From contig NZ_JAUNEJ010000003.1 in the NCBI RefSeq assembly GCF_030525615.1, forward strand, positions 106,711 to 170,710: a stretch of DNA of 64,000 bases. The letters are read 5' to 3'. Source of the DNA: Cutibacterium sp. (GTDB lineage Bacteria > Actinomycetota > Actinomycetes > Propionibacteriales > Propionibacteriaceae). Position numbers and translations under genes: made by a program. Shown here piece after piece: positions 52,885-60,876 of this stretch. The notes below the pieces were generated by a model that saw only the letters and a program-made list of their open reading frames with translations, did no database searches and had not been told where the DNA came from. The first letter of the stretch is position 1, and each line of letters opens with the position of its first letter.

Positions 52885-53688
52885 TCACGCGAGTCCGCCG
52901 ATGACTTCCCATGGCCGTTCCGGCGTAACCAAACCGTGCAGTTCCTTGACGTCATAGGGTGCGCAGGCCAGCACGATGCAGGTCGACGGGCCGCCCGAGT
53001 GGGCCAGATCAACGTCCGTAGTGCGGAAGGTGGCCCGCAGGCCAGTAGTAGCGGCGAGTTGTTCGGCCTCCCATGCCACCCCATGAGAACCCACCGGGGC
53101 GCAGTCATGGACTTTTCCTGAGTCCACCAGACGACGCACTTCCTCAACAGTTACGATCTCGCGGCGACCAGGGGAAACGTCGTCGTCGGGGGCGGAGATG
53201 GGTGCTCCGAGGCACACCAGCGCGTCACCATGATGGGTCCGGGGGAACTCTCCCTCGGGCATGACGCCAATGATCGTTACACCAATCCCGGTTTGGGTGG
53301 TCACAACGTTGTCCTCGGTCGATCCCGTCACAGCCTCAGGGCCCATTCCGGCGGAGACCGCACAACGTCGAAACTCCTCGATCATGGGCCGGGCCGACTC
53401 CTCGTCCTGGCACAGGGTGTCGACGAGGATGAGAGGACGCGCACCGACACACAGCACCTCCAGGAGTGGCACTCGCGCAGCCAGGTGGGCGCACCAGATC
53501 GGGTCAGCCGGGTAGGAGTCGTCGGGACGTGGACCGATCCCGCCGGTGGTGTCGCAGGCAATGACGAGACGGGAAGCTGGGACATCGGCGATGAGCAGGT
53601 CACGCAGCCTCGTGACAGGCAGTGGGGAGGAGGTGGCATGGTTCGGGGCGGTCACGGTGACATTCAACCGCGACCGCCCCGAGACCAC
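52885..53688 (-). CDS. AIR-synthase-like protein, probable alpha-ribazole kinase (CblS-like)
   Basis: 267 residues of the PurM/SelD/ThiL fold. RLVIACDTTGGIGPRPDD carries the nucleotide-binding N-terminus; PLLEVLCVGARPLILVDTLC and AVTGSTEDNVVTTQTGIGVT are the stretches shared by CblS-type proteins. CblS phosphorylates alpha-ribazole for salvage of the lower ligand of cobalamin. That is an assignment by pattern, not proof; ThiL-like activity is the other option. It lies just upstream of the B12-riboswitch operon on the same strand, which supports a corrinoid role. The start is GTG ending at 53688, with no clear ribosome site; a GTG ending at 53655 is possible. Confidence 0.65.
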   Translation of the reverse strand: MVSGRSRLNVTVTAPNHATSSPLPVTRLRDLLIADVPASRLVIACDTTGGIGPRPDDSYPADPIWCAHLAARVPLLEVLCVGARPLILVDTLCQDEESARPMIEEFRRCAVSAGMGPEAVTGSTEDNVVTTQTGIGVTIIGVMPEGEFPRTHHGDALVCLGAPISAPDDDVSPGRREIVTVEEVRRLVDSGKVHDCAPVGSHGVAWEAEQLAATTGLRATFRTTDVDLAHSGGPSTCIVLACAPYDVKELHGLVTPERPWEVIGGLA

Positions 53689-53806
53689 CGACTCGCTTTC
53701 ACGGAGTGCAGGTTCCGCGAGATTTACTCGTGAGCTTTATCACATTCTATGGCGGTCGGTGTCAGGGCGCAATGTCGTGTCTGAGCCGGGTGCCATACTT
53801 GCCACT

Positions 53807-53884
53807 GGACACGGGGTGCGTCGTGTGGGCGCTGAGAACACACCCGTGGAACCTGATCTAGTTCGTACTGGCGAAGGGATGTCC
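53807..53884 (+). promoter_or_regulatory. TPP riboswitch (THI element)
   Basis: Contains the conserved TPP aptamer strings in order: ACGGGGTGC (53811-53819), GCTGAGA (53831), ACACCCGTGGAACCTGATCT (53839-53858) and GCGAAGGGA (53872-53880). GGAC (53807-53810) can close P1 with GTCC (53881-53884). The ribosome site GAAGGGA is part of the aptamer itself, so binding of thiamine pyrophosphate would block translation of the following gene. Confidence 0.95.
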
Positions 53885-53887
53885 GAG

Positions 53888-55483
53888 ATGACTTCTTCCA
53901 CCTTATCCGTCGATCTGTCGCAGGGTTCAATCCCGCGCGTGCTCTCCATTGCAGGGACGGACCCCTCCGGGGGTGCCGGCACCGCCGCCGACACTAAGTC
54001 GATCACCGCAGCCGGAGGCTACGCGATGACGGTCGTCACCGCCTTGGTTGCTCAGAACACCCAGGGGGTGCGGGCGATCCACACCCCGCCCACGGAGTTC
54101 CTGAAGCAGCAGTTGGCGGCGGTCACCGACGACGTGTCTATCGATGCCGTCAAAACCGGAATGCTTGGGAACGTCGAGATCATTAACACGGTTGCGGAAT
54201 TCCTCGACGAGCACCGTCCTCCCGTTGTCGTCGTCGACCCGGTGATGGTCGCCACCAGTGGGGATCGCCTGTTGGACGCCGACGCCGAGGCTGCCATGCG
54301 CGACTTCTGCCGTCGGGCCACCGTCATTACCCCGAACATCCCCGAGCTCGCAGTGCTGTGCGAAACCGAGCCGGCGAAGAATGCCGAGGAGGCTTTGGAG
54401 CAGGCGCGCGGCTGGGCCAAGGAGACCGGGGTCGCCGTCATCGTCAAGACCGGGCATTTGGACTCCCCGCGCGTCGACAATATCTGGGTGACTCCGGAAG
54501 GGGCGACGTACACCGCCCAGGCCACTCGGGTGGAAACGACGAACACCCACGGCACCGGATGTTCCCTGTCTTCGGCCTTGGCAACCCGGTTAGGCGCAGG
54601 AGACGCTCCCGGTGACGCTCTGGTATGGGTCACCGACTGGCTGCATGAGGCCATCCAGTACGCAGCCGCCCTGAGGGTCGGCCAAGGGCACGGTCCGGTG
54701 GACCACTCCCACCGGACCCGACGACTCTGCGCCAATTCCTCGGCGTCCGCATGGTTCGGGCCGATCGAGCCGCTGGAATCGCCCGAGTCTCTCGCCAGAG
54801 TGTCTGAGTCCCTCGCCGGATCATCCGAGTCTGCACCTGCTGCTGCGGTGACCCCGGTTGGTCCGTGGACGACGGCTCTGTGGCACGCCAGCGCGGATCT
54901 GGCCCGCCAAATCCAGGCCTCGGACTTCGTCGCTGCCCTCGTTGACGGCACCCTTGCTGGTCACGCCTTCGACTTTTACCTCGGCCAGGACGCCCAGTAC
55001 CTGACGTGGTACTCACGAGCCTTGGCATCTTTGGCGGCGCGCGCTACTGACCAGCAAGAGTCGGTGTGGTGGGCCCAGTCCGCCGAAAACTGCATTGTCG
55101 AAGAGGCCGAACTGCACCGCACCTGGTTGGGGGGACGCGACCAGGTCCCGGCCGGTCCGGTGACGACGGCGTACACGAACTTCTTGCTGGCTCACACCTT
55201 GGGTGACGACTACGTCGTCGGCGTGGCGTCAGTTTTGCCGTGCTTCTGGCTATATGCCCAGGTGGGGGCCGGCTTGCCGGAGGTTCCGCAGGACCACCCG
55301 TACGCGCTGTGGCTTGATACGTACCGTGACCCCGAGTTCACCAAGGCCACCTCTCACACCCTCGGGATCGTCGAGAAGGCTTTCGAGCAGGCTGGTCCTG
55401 CTGCTCGGGCTCGTGCCGCCCACACATACCTGACGGCGTGCCGTCATGAGTTGGAGTTCTTCGACCAGGCGACGCGTGTTTGA
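53888..55483 (+). CDS. thiD: ThiD-TenA fusion: HMP(-P) kinase and aminopyrimidine aminohydrolase
   Basis: 531 residues. Part one (to about 270) is an HMP/HMP-P kinase: SIAGTDPSGGAGTAADTKSI, MVATSGDRLL, TPNIPELAVL and NTHGTGCSLSSALA, with the catalytic Cys in TGCSLS. A linker of Ser/Glu/Pro (ESPESLARVSESLAGSSES) joins to TenA (about 310-531) with LPCFWLYAQVG (nucleophile Cys) and the helical bundle. ThiD phosphorylates the pyrimidine of thiamine; TenA salvages base-degraded pyrimidine. The start is ATG 53888, because the riboswitch GAAGGGA lies seven bases upstream; the nearer ATG 53879 lies within the aptamer stem. Confidence 0.95.
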   Translation: MTSSTLSVDLSQGSIPRVLSIAGTDPSGGAGTAADTKSITAAGGYAMTVVTALVAQNTQGVRAIHTPPTEFLKQQLAAVTDDVSIDAVKTGMLGNVEIINTVAEFLDEHRPPVVVVDPVMVATSGDRLLDADAEAAMRDFCRRATVITPNIPELAVLCETEPAKNAEEALEQARGWAKETGVAVIVKTGHLDSPRVDNIWVTPEGATYTAQATRVETTNTHGTGCSLSSALATRLGAGDAPGDALVWVTDWLHEAIQYAAALRVGQGHGPVDHSHRTRRLCANSSASAWFGPIEPLESPESLARVSESLAGSSESAPAAAVTPVGPWTTALWHASADLARQIQASDFVAALVDGTLAGHAFDFYLGQDAQYLTWYSRALASLAARATDQQESVWWAQSAENCIVEEAELHRTWLGGRDQVPAGPVTTAYTNFLLAHTLGDDYVVGVASVLPCFWLYAQVGAGLPEVPQDHPYALWLDTYRDPEFTKATSHTLGIVEKAFEQAGPAARARAAHTYLTACRHELEFFDQATRV

Positions 55484-55527
55484 CTGGCTCACTGCTCCCC
55501 AGACGCAACTTCCTAGGACCCGAGTTC

Positions 55528-56883
55528 ATGACTACAACAGCATCACTGCCGACCACCTTGGACACGTCGCCGAAGGGGTTAATGCCCCCGGAGGGGCGGG
55601 CCGCTCTGCGCGCCGGGGTCGTCGGTAACTTGATCGATAACATCCACGTCTTCTTGCCTCTGACAGCACTCGCCCCAGCGATGGCAGTCCTCGCCGGGCC
55701 TTCGGCCAGCGCCAGCGCCGGTGCCCTCGTTGTCATCGCCATGTTGCTGGGGCGTCCCCTCGGCGGAGTGATTTTCGGGCGGATCTCTGACCGGTTGGGA
55801 CGTACCCGGACCACCCGTCTGGCCATAGCCGGCACTGCCACCTGCGCCGGGCTGATTGCTGTTATGCCCACCCACCAGCTCATCGGGGCATGGACGATCG
55901 GACTCATTCTGCTGCTGCGGTTTTTGGGCGGAATCTTCGTCGCCGGGGAATACTCGGCTGCCATCCCGCTGGCCATGGAGTGGTCGTCACCGCACAAGCG
56001 TGGCTTGGCGTCCGGGGTCATCTTGTCCATGGCCCCCTGGGCCCAGGCATTGATCGCCTTCGCCGTTGCCGCCATGCTCGCCGTCCTCGGCCCGGATCAG
56101 TACGCAGTATGGGGGTGGCGTGTTCTTTTCGTCGCCGGTGCGGCCATGAGTATCGGGATGATCGTCTACTACTCCCGACGTGTTTGTGACGCCCCGCTGT
56201 TTCGCCGTGCCCGTGACTCTCGAGAAGCCTGGCAGACTCCGACCCCTGGTGTTCGTGAAGTCATCGCAGGGGCGTGGGCCCCGGCTTTTTGGCAGGTGTT
56301 TACCCTCATGACGGGGTTGTGGCTGCTCACCGACACCACCGTGCTGATTCTCACCGCGCGGCTGAGTGCCGACGCCCATCTGACGGCGACGGCGGCCTCC
56401 TGGGCGGTGGGGGTCGCCTCGGTGGGTCAGGCGGTCTTCATGGCCCTGGCCGGGCACTGGTCGACGAGGGTGGGGCGACGCCGCCTGCTGGTGTGCTGGG
56501 GTATCAGCGCTGCCGTTCTGGGGCCGCTGTTGTGGTGGGGGGCGATTAGTTCCTCCTCAGCCGGCAGGGCAGCCCTGTTCGCCGTCGCCCTCCAGGTAGC
56601 TACTGTGTCGGCTTACGGCCCGATTTCGGCCTATCTGTCGGAAAGATTCCCCACCGAGGTGCGCTCAACCGGTTATGGCATGGGATACAGCCTGTCCCTC
56701 ATCCTGCCGGCCTTGTACCCCTTCTACCTTTCGGGCTTGGAGAGGGTTTTCGGACATCTGGGAGCGGTGCTCGTCTTAGTTGCTCTCGGTGGTGTGTTGG
56801 TGGTGCTCGGTGCCGCCCTCGGACCGCGACTGTCTCGGGATGACATCGACGCTGACATTGATGACGTGGCGAGGGTGTCATGA
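55528..56883 (+). CDS. MFS transporter of the thiamine operon
   Basis: 451 residues with 12 membrane helices. The loop 2-3 motif GRISDRLGRTRTTRLA and the symmetric GHWSTRVGRRR in the second half are the MFS A-motifs; RLLSERFPTEVRSTGYG-like ISAYLSERFPTEVRSTGYG is a late conserved loop of the metabolite/sugar-porter side. It is preceded by thiD-tenA (44-base gap) and overlaps thiM by four bases, so it is thiamine-linked, likely taking up HMP, thiamine or a precursor. The substrate is inferred from context only. Confidence 0.88.
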   Translation: MTTTASLPTTLDTSPKGLMPPEGRAALRAGVVGNLIDNIHVFLPLTALAPAMAVLAGPSASASAGALVVIAMLLGRPLGGVIFGRISDRLGRTRTTRLAIAGTATCAGLIAVMPTHQLIGAWTIGLILLLRFLGGIFVAGEYSAAIPLAMEWSSPHKRGLASGVILSMAPWAQALIAFAVAAMLAVLGPDQYAVWGWRVLFVAGAAMSIGMIVYYSRRVCDAPLFRRARDSREAWQTPTPGVREVIAGAWAPAFWQVFTLMTGLWLLTDTTVLILTARLSADAHLTATAASWAVGVASVGQAVFMALAGHWSTRVGRRRLLVCWGISAAVLGPLLWWGAISSSSAGRAALFAVALQVATVSAYGPISAYLSERFPTEVRSTGYGMGYSLSLILPALYPFYLSGLERVFGHLGAVLVLVALGGVLVVLGAALGPRLSRDDIDADIDDVARVS

Positions 56884-57650
56884 CGATCGACAGGGTGGTG
56901 GCAGCCGTCAGATCGAGCCCGCCCATGGTTCACTGTCTCACCGCAACGGTGAGTATGTCCTTGGTAGCTGACGGATTGCTGGCTGCCGGGATGCGCCCGA
57001 TGATGACCGAGACTCTTGAGGAGGCACCGGTTGTTGTCACCGCTGCTGATGCCCTGTCGGTGAATTTGGGCACCTTATCCACCGATGGCATGGCCGGTAT
57101 CCCGGCCACAGTTGCTGGCCGTCCGAAAGACATCCCGTGGGTCCTCGACCCGACGGCGATCGGGCTGGCGCCAGTGCGCACCCGAATGGCCCGAGATTTC
57201 CTCGCTGAGGGGCCGGATGTCGTCAAGGGGAATGCGTCGGAAATTCTCGCCCTTGTCGGAGGACGAGGGGGACGCGGGGCCGATTCGGTTGACACTCCGG
57301 GACACGCCGTTGACGCAGCTGTCGAGGTGGCCCGCCGAACCGGAGGAGTCGTCGTGGTGTCAGGGCCGACGGATGTCATTGTGACTGCTGGCGGCGTAGC
57401 CGACAAGGTTTCCAGAGGTCATCCGCTCATGGCCCGGGTCACCGGGACTGGGTGTTTGCTGGGGGCGCTGACCGCAGGGTGTCTCGTGGCGGCCGACGAT
57501 CCGGTGGAGGCCGCAGTAACGGCCGTGACTTGGTTCGACGTCGCCGGCGAGGTCGCGGCGGCCCGTGTCGGCGGACCCGGCAGTTTTCGTGTTCAACTGC
57601 TCGACGCCCTCGACGAGGTCGCGAGAACTGGAGTGGAGGAAACGAGATGA
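56880..57650 (+). CDS. thiM: hydroxyethylthiazole kinase
   Basis: 256 residues, a ribokinase-fold enzyme that phosphorylates the thiazole moiety for thiamine salvage. Landmarks: HCLTATVSMSLVADGLLAAG, VLDPTAIGLAPVR, VVKGNASEILALVG, DVIVTAG and the phosphate loop RVTGTGCLLGALTAG with the catalytic Cys. GTG/ATG start overlaps the MFS stop (ATGA), and its stop overlaps thiE. Confidence 0.94.
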   Translation: MTIDRVVAAVRSSPPMVHCLTATVSMSLVADGLLAAGMRPMMTETLEEAPVVVTAADALSVNLGTLSTDGMAGIPATVAGRPKDIPWVLDPTAIGLAPVRTRMARDFLAEGPDVVKGNASEILALVGGRGGRGADSVDTPGHAVDAAVEVARRTGGVVVVSGPTDVIVTAGGVADKVSRGHPLMARVTGTGCLLGALTAGCLVAADDPVEAAVTAVTWFDVAGEVAAARVGGPGSFRVQLLDALDEVARTGVEETR

Positions 57651-58294
57651 CCCCGGATCTGCGTTGCTATGTGGTGACATCGGGAACTGAGCGTCGCACT
57701 GTCCAGACAGCTGCGTTGGCCGCCGGGGCAGGTGCCGGGATCATCCAGGTGCGAGCCAAGACGCTGACTACTCGCGATCTGTTGTCATTGGTCCTTCAGG
57801 TTGGCGAGGCAGTGCGTCGTTCGAATCCAGAAACCCGGGTGGTTGTCGATGATCGGGCTGACGTTGCTTGGGCTGCGATGAGGGCCCGAGGGAACGTCCA
57901 CGGGGTGCATTTGGGGGTCCAAGACCTTCCGGTGCGTGACGCCAGGGCCTTGCTCGGACCCGAGGCCATCGTGGGGTACACCACCGGAACCCTGGATTTG
58001 GTGAGGTCGGCTGAGCCCTTCGCTGATGCCCTGGACTATCTGGGTGCCGGGCCTTTCCGACCCACCCCGACCAAGGACTCTGGACGCCCGCCGCTGGGGA
58101 TCGAGGGATACCCGGCCCTGGTGCAAGCTAGTTCCCTACCCATTGTCGCGATCGGCGACGTTCAGGTTGACGACGTGGCTGCCTTAGCGGGGTCCGGTAT
58201 CGCAGGCGTGGCCATGGTTCGTGCCGTGATGGGTGCTGAGGACCCGGCTGCGGTGGTTTCGAAGGTGATTGCGGCTTTCGACCGGGAGAGGTGA
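57647..58294 (+). CDS. thiE: thiamine-phosphate synthase
   Basis: 215 residues. GAGIIQVRAKTLTTRDLL starts the barrel, VVVDDRADVAWAA and VHLGVQDLPVRDAR bind pyrimidine, GYTTGTLD, YLGAGPFRPTPTKDSG and IAGVAMVRAVMG complete the ThiE pattern. It joins HMP-PP and thiazole phosphate to thiamine phosphate. The ATG at 57647 overlaps the thiM stop (ATGA) with GGAGG upstream. End of the TPP-riboswitch operon; no ThiG/ThiC is present in this window, so salvage is the visible theme. Confidence 0.95.
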   Translation: MTPDLRCYVVTSGTERRTVQTAALAAGAGAGIIQVRAKTLTTRDLLSLVLQVGEAVRRSNPETRVVVDDRADVAWAAMRARGNVHGVHLGVQDLPVRDARALLGPEAIVGYTTGTLDLVRSAEPFADALDYLGAGPFRPTPTKDSGRPPLGIEGYPALVQASSLPIVAIGDVQVDDVAALAGSGIAGVAMVRAVMGAEDPAAVVSKVIAAFDRER

Positions 58295-58425
58295 TCCCCC
58301 GGTGCTCTTAGGTGAGGCAGAGCGGATGTCGTCGGCCCCGACATACGATCACTTTCGGCCCTGTTGGGTGGCCGGCCCACCTGCGAGTCGCACCGCCTGG
58401 CGCACGCTCACCTTCGACGCCATGC

Positions 58426-58580
58426 TCAGTCGGGGGCGGTGGCGCGGTTGGTGGCTTCGTCGCGGGCGGCGCGTAGTTTGGTGTTGTTGGCGCGTAGGTT
58501 TTGGATGAGGTCCCAGGCGCGTTGTGAGGTGAATTGGTCGTCAGAGCCAGCGGTGGGGTGTCGGTCATGGTGTTCCTCCT
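58426..58580 (-). pseudogene. phage-like small coiled-coil gene remnant
   Basis: A minus-strand frame ending at TGA 58426-58428 reads AGSDDQFTSQRAWDLIQNLR, then ANNTKLRAARDEATNRATAPD, a charged helix like phage scaffolding or capsid-assembly proteins. The only ATG with a ribosome site (AGGAGG, MTDTPP) is in another frame, so a shift has broken the start. Confidence 0.45.
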
Positions 58581-58591
58581 GGGCATAACAA

Positions 58592-58618
58592 AACCCCGCA
58601 GGAACTTCCCACGGGGTT
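58592..58618 (-). terminator. intrinsic terminator in the prophage remnant
   Basis: Stem AACCCCG with CGGGGTT around a 13-base loop; on the minus strand it is followed by TTTTGTT. It separates the small remnant from the two short phage frames upstream. Confidence 0.75.
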
Positions 58619-58632
58619 GGTCTCGGGTCGGG

Positions 58633-58761
58633 CTAGCTGATCGCCGCCAATCGCTCCTCAACAGCGAGCATGTCAGTCAACGGTTACTTCTCATTGAGAG
58701 CATAGAACAGTTCCCGGGCCTCTTCGCCCCACTCGATCTGCTCCTTGACTGATTCAAGCAT
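58633..58761 (-). pseudogene. two very short phage-remnant frames
   Basis: A 25-codon frame (58684-58761) reads MLESVKEQIEWGEEARELFY ALNEK and a 12-codon one (58633-58671) reads MLAVEERLAAIS. Both look like ends of small charged phage proteins cut short. They may be nothing but scraps. Confidence 0.3.
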
Positions 58762-58765
58762 GGAC

Positions 58766-59187
58766 TCAGGCTATCTTCTTCTGAGTATTCTTACGTTTGG
58801 TCTTCTTCTCGAAACGAGCGTCAACCTCGGTCCAGTTCAACGGCATAGAGGTTTGCTTGGTGCCCCCTGGGGTGTCCTTGTCTCTGTCGTTGCGAACGAC
58901 ACCGTTACCATTAACCGGATACGCGGAATAGAAACTCAGGCCTTCCGTCCGCTGGCGCCGGTACGGCGAGGTTGTGGCGTCGCAGATGGGTACTACGGCG
59001 CAGTTGCAGCCGGTGTGGAACCGGTTCGAGGGTGCTCCGACCCCGGGGGTTTCGGTGTGGCGCTCAACGCCCCGGCAATTTCGGCTGAGTTGTAGACCGG
59101 GCCTCGGGAGGCGATCACTATGCACCAGGGGCACTCCTTCTTGACACCCCGCCGACGCCCAATCCGGTCAAGATCCTGCAGGAGCAT
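58766..59187 (-). pseudogene. phage head (MuF-like) protein remnant, frameshifted
   Basis: Two frames, one after another, spell the Cys/His signature of actinophage minor head proteins: CPWCIVIASRGPVYNSAEIA in one frame, then, after a shift near 59070, RFHTGCNCAVVPICD in the other. The tail ends in a charged helix (NWTEVDARFEKKTKRKNTQK). A frame-broken fragment beside the tRNA, which fits a decayed prophage integrated there. Confidence 0.6.
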
Positions 59188-59299
59188 GGGCGTTTGCCCT
59201 AGTCAGAATCTTCACCCCGGCGAAGTCGACCATTGTCACGGCGTCACCCCGCTCACCACTATCGTGAACAATGGCTAGGGGTAAGGCCGCCCGGGCCAC

Positions 59300-59375
59300 T
59301 GGTGGAGCATAGGGGATTCGAACCCCTGACCTACTGCTTGCAAAGCAGCCGCGCTACCAACTGCGCCAATGCCCC
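59300..59375 (-). tRNA. tRNA-Ala(TGC)
   Basis: 76 bases including an encoded CCA. On the minus strand the acceptor GGGGCAT pairs with ATGCTCC, the D arm is GCGC with loop AGTTGGTA, the anticodon arm reads CTGCTTTGCAAGCAG with anticodon TGC, and the T arm is AGGGG-TTCGAAT-CCCCT. A phage-remnant patch on its 3' side suggests use as an integration site. Confidence 0.97.
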
Positions 59376-59434
59376 GTGGACTCGGACAGTCTAGGGGAAC
59401 TTAGCCCGTTTAGGCGAGTCACACACCGGGGCAT

Positions 59435-59512
59435 TCAGCCAAATCTGCCAAAAAACGGCCAAAATGGCGTTGATATCGCGATTTCGGGGCAGTTTTTGGC
59501 AGATTTGGCTGA
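59435..59512. repeat. 20-bp perfect inverted repeat with 38-base loop
   Basis: Arms 59435-59454 and 59493-59512 match perfectly (TCAGCCAAATCTGCCAAAAA and complement). It lies just past the M16 peptidase stop at 59518 and could end that transcript; it also has the look of a small mobile or regulatory repeat. Confidence 0.85.
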
Positions 59513-59517
59513 CATCG

Positions 59518-60876
59518 CTACGACAGCACCTCCGTGGGGTTGACAACGACGGGTTCCAATCCGCGCTCGGTCAGCGCTGGGGCCAAGTCCTCGGCTCGAC
59601 CACAGATCCCGATTCGCCAATCGTTTTCGTTGAGGAGTTGGCGCCACGCATTGTTTGCCGACCATTCCTGGCCATCCGCCCTTACTGAGGACATCGCAGC
59701 TAGGTGATCGTCGACCCAGGTCGGGGCCAGATCTGCCCTCACGAGGGCGGCTACCTGGTGGGCGACCGCACCGGCAGTGTCGTATTGCAGCGGGGCGATA
59801 CCCACCGAGTGATCGCGGGCAGCATTGACCTCTTCGTCACTCAGATCGTCATCGCAGGTGAGAATTCGAAGCGCCTCGGCAACAGCGGCAGCTCCGACCT
59901 CGGTCCGGAAAGACCCAGCGACTGTCGCCACCCCGCCATCAAGTAGCGGGCGAGAGGACATACCGACCCCGTAGGACCACCCCTTGTCCTCTCTGAGAAC
60001 TTGGTTGAGTCGGGACCCGAAGGTTCCGCCAAGGGCACCGCAAGCCACTTTGAGGGCCGGCCATCCCGGATGAGTCCGCCCGACCGTGGTCTGCTGGATT
60101 CTCACATCGGCCTGCACGGCGTCTGGGCGGTCGACGACGATTACTCGTGGTCCATCAATCCGAGGCGTGGTCGGGGGCACCTCCACCGGCGACCCACTGG
60201 CCGTCCACTGTTCGAACACTGATAGATCGAGACCCTCGACCCCTTCGCCGGCGACCACCAGCACGGCGTTGCTGAGGGTCCAGTGCGCGGCCCAGAACTC
60301 CCGGGCTGCTTCCGCACTTAGCCTGTCCACCGATGACAAAGTGCCAATGGTGGGCAGAGCCGACCGCGACCCCTCCGGCCAGAGGGCACGAGCGGCTGCC
60401 TGCCCGGCCAGGGCCGACCCACGCTGGCTGGTCTGGGCCAAAGAGGCTCTCGCTACGTCGATCTGGCGGGAAATGTCAGCCTCGGCCAGGCTGGTCGTCT
60501 TCAGCAGCTCGACGAAGAGTTCGGCCGCAGTACCAAAGCGTGTCACGGGCACATCGACACCAATATGGCTGCTAGCCAACCCGGCTGCCCCGTCGTAGCT
60601 CGCTCCGATCGACTCCATGGCCTCGGCGAAGGCGGTGTCAGGATGGGGACCGGTCGATTCGTCGGCAGTGCGGACAACGAGTCCGGCGAGTCCCTCGAGT
60701 CCGGCCGGTTCAGCACGCAGAGGGGCGTCCAACCCGATTTCCATAGTGATAATGCGTTGCCCGGGTATCGGTACGCGTACTACCGTCAGGCCACTCGACA
60801 GGGTCTCGACCATGCACTCGGGGAAGGACCACGGCGAACCAATACGTACTTCAGGACGATCGTTGAGGGTCTTCAT
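59518..60876 (-). CDS. M16 peptidase-like protein lacking the zinc motif
   Basis: 452 residues of the insulinase/MPP fold. It has no HxxEH, and the second half contains FGSRLNQVLREDKGWSYGVGMS, which is the conserved R/Y region of the non-catalytic half. It should be the partner subunit that shapes the substrate cavity for the catalytic protein encoded upstream. Starts at ATG ending at 60876, with GGAGGCGTG, overlapping the partner stop (ATGA). Confidence 0.9.
   Translation of the reverse strand: MKTLNDRPEVRIGSPWSFPECMVETLSSGLTVVRVPIPGQRIITMEIGLDAPLRAEPAGLEGLAGLVVRTADESTGPHPDTAFAEAMESIGASYDGAAGLASSHIGVDVPVTRFGTAAELFVELLKTTSLAEADISRQIDVARASLAQTSQRGSALAGQAAARALWPEGSRSALPTIGTLSSVDRLSAEAAREFWAAHWTLSNAVLVVAGEGVEGLDLSVFEQWTASGSPVEVPPTTPRIDGPRVIVVDRPDAVQADVRIQQTTVGRTHPGWPALKVACGALGGTFGSRLNQVLREDKGWSYGVGMSSRPLLDGGVATVAGSFRTEVGAAAVAEALRILTCDDDLSDEEVNAARDHSVGIAPLQYDTAGAVAHQVAALVRADLAPTWVDDHLAAMSSVRADGQEWSANNAWRQLLNENDWRIGICGRAEDLAPALTERGLEPVVVNPTEVLS

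Noticed and set aside
53546-53887. Extension of the ThiD-TenA start upstream to 53546
   Set aside because: It would place the TPP riboswitch inside the coding sequence and overlaps the divergent CblS-like gene.
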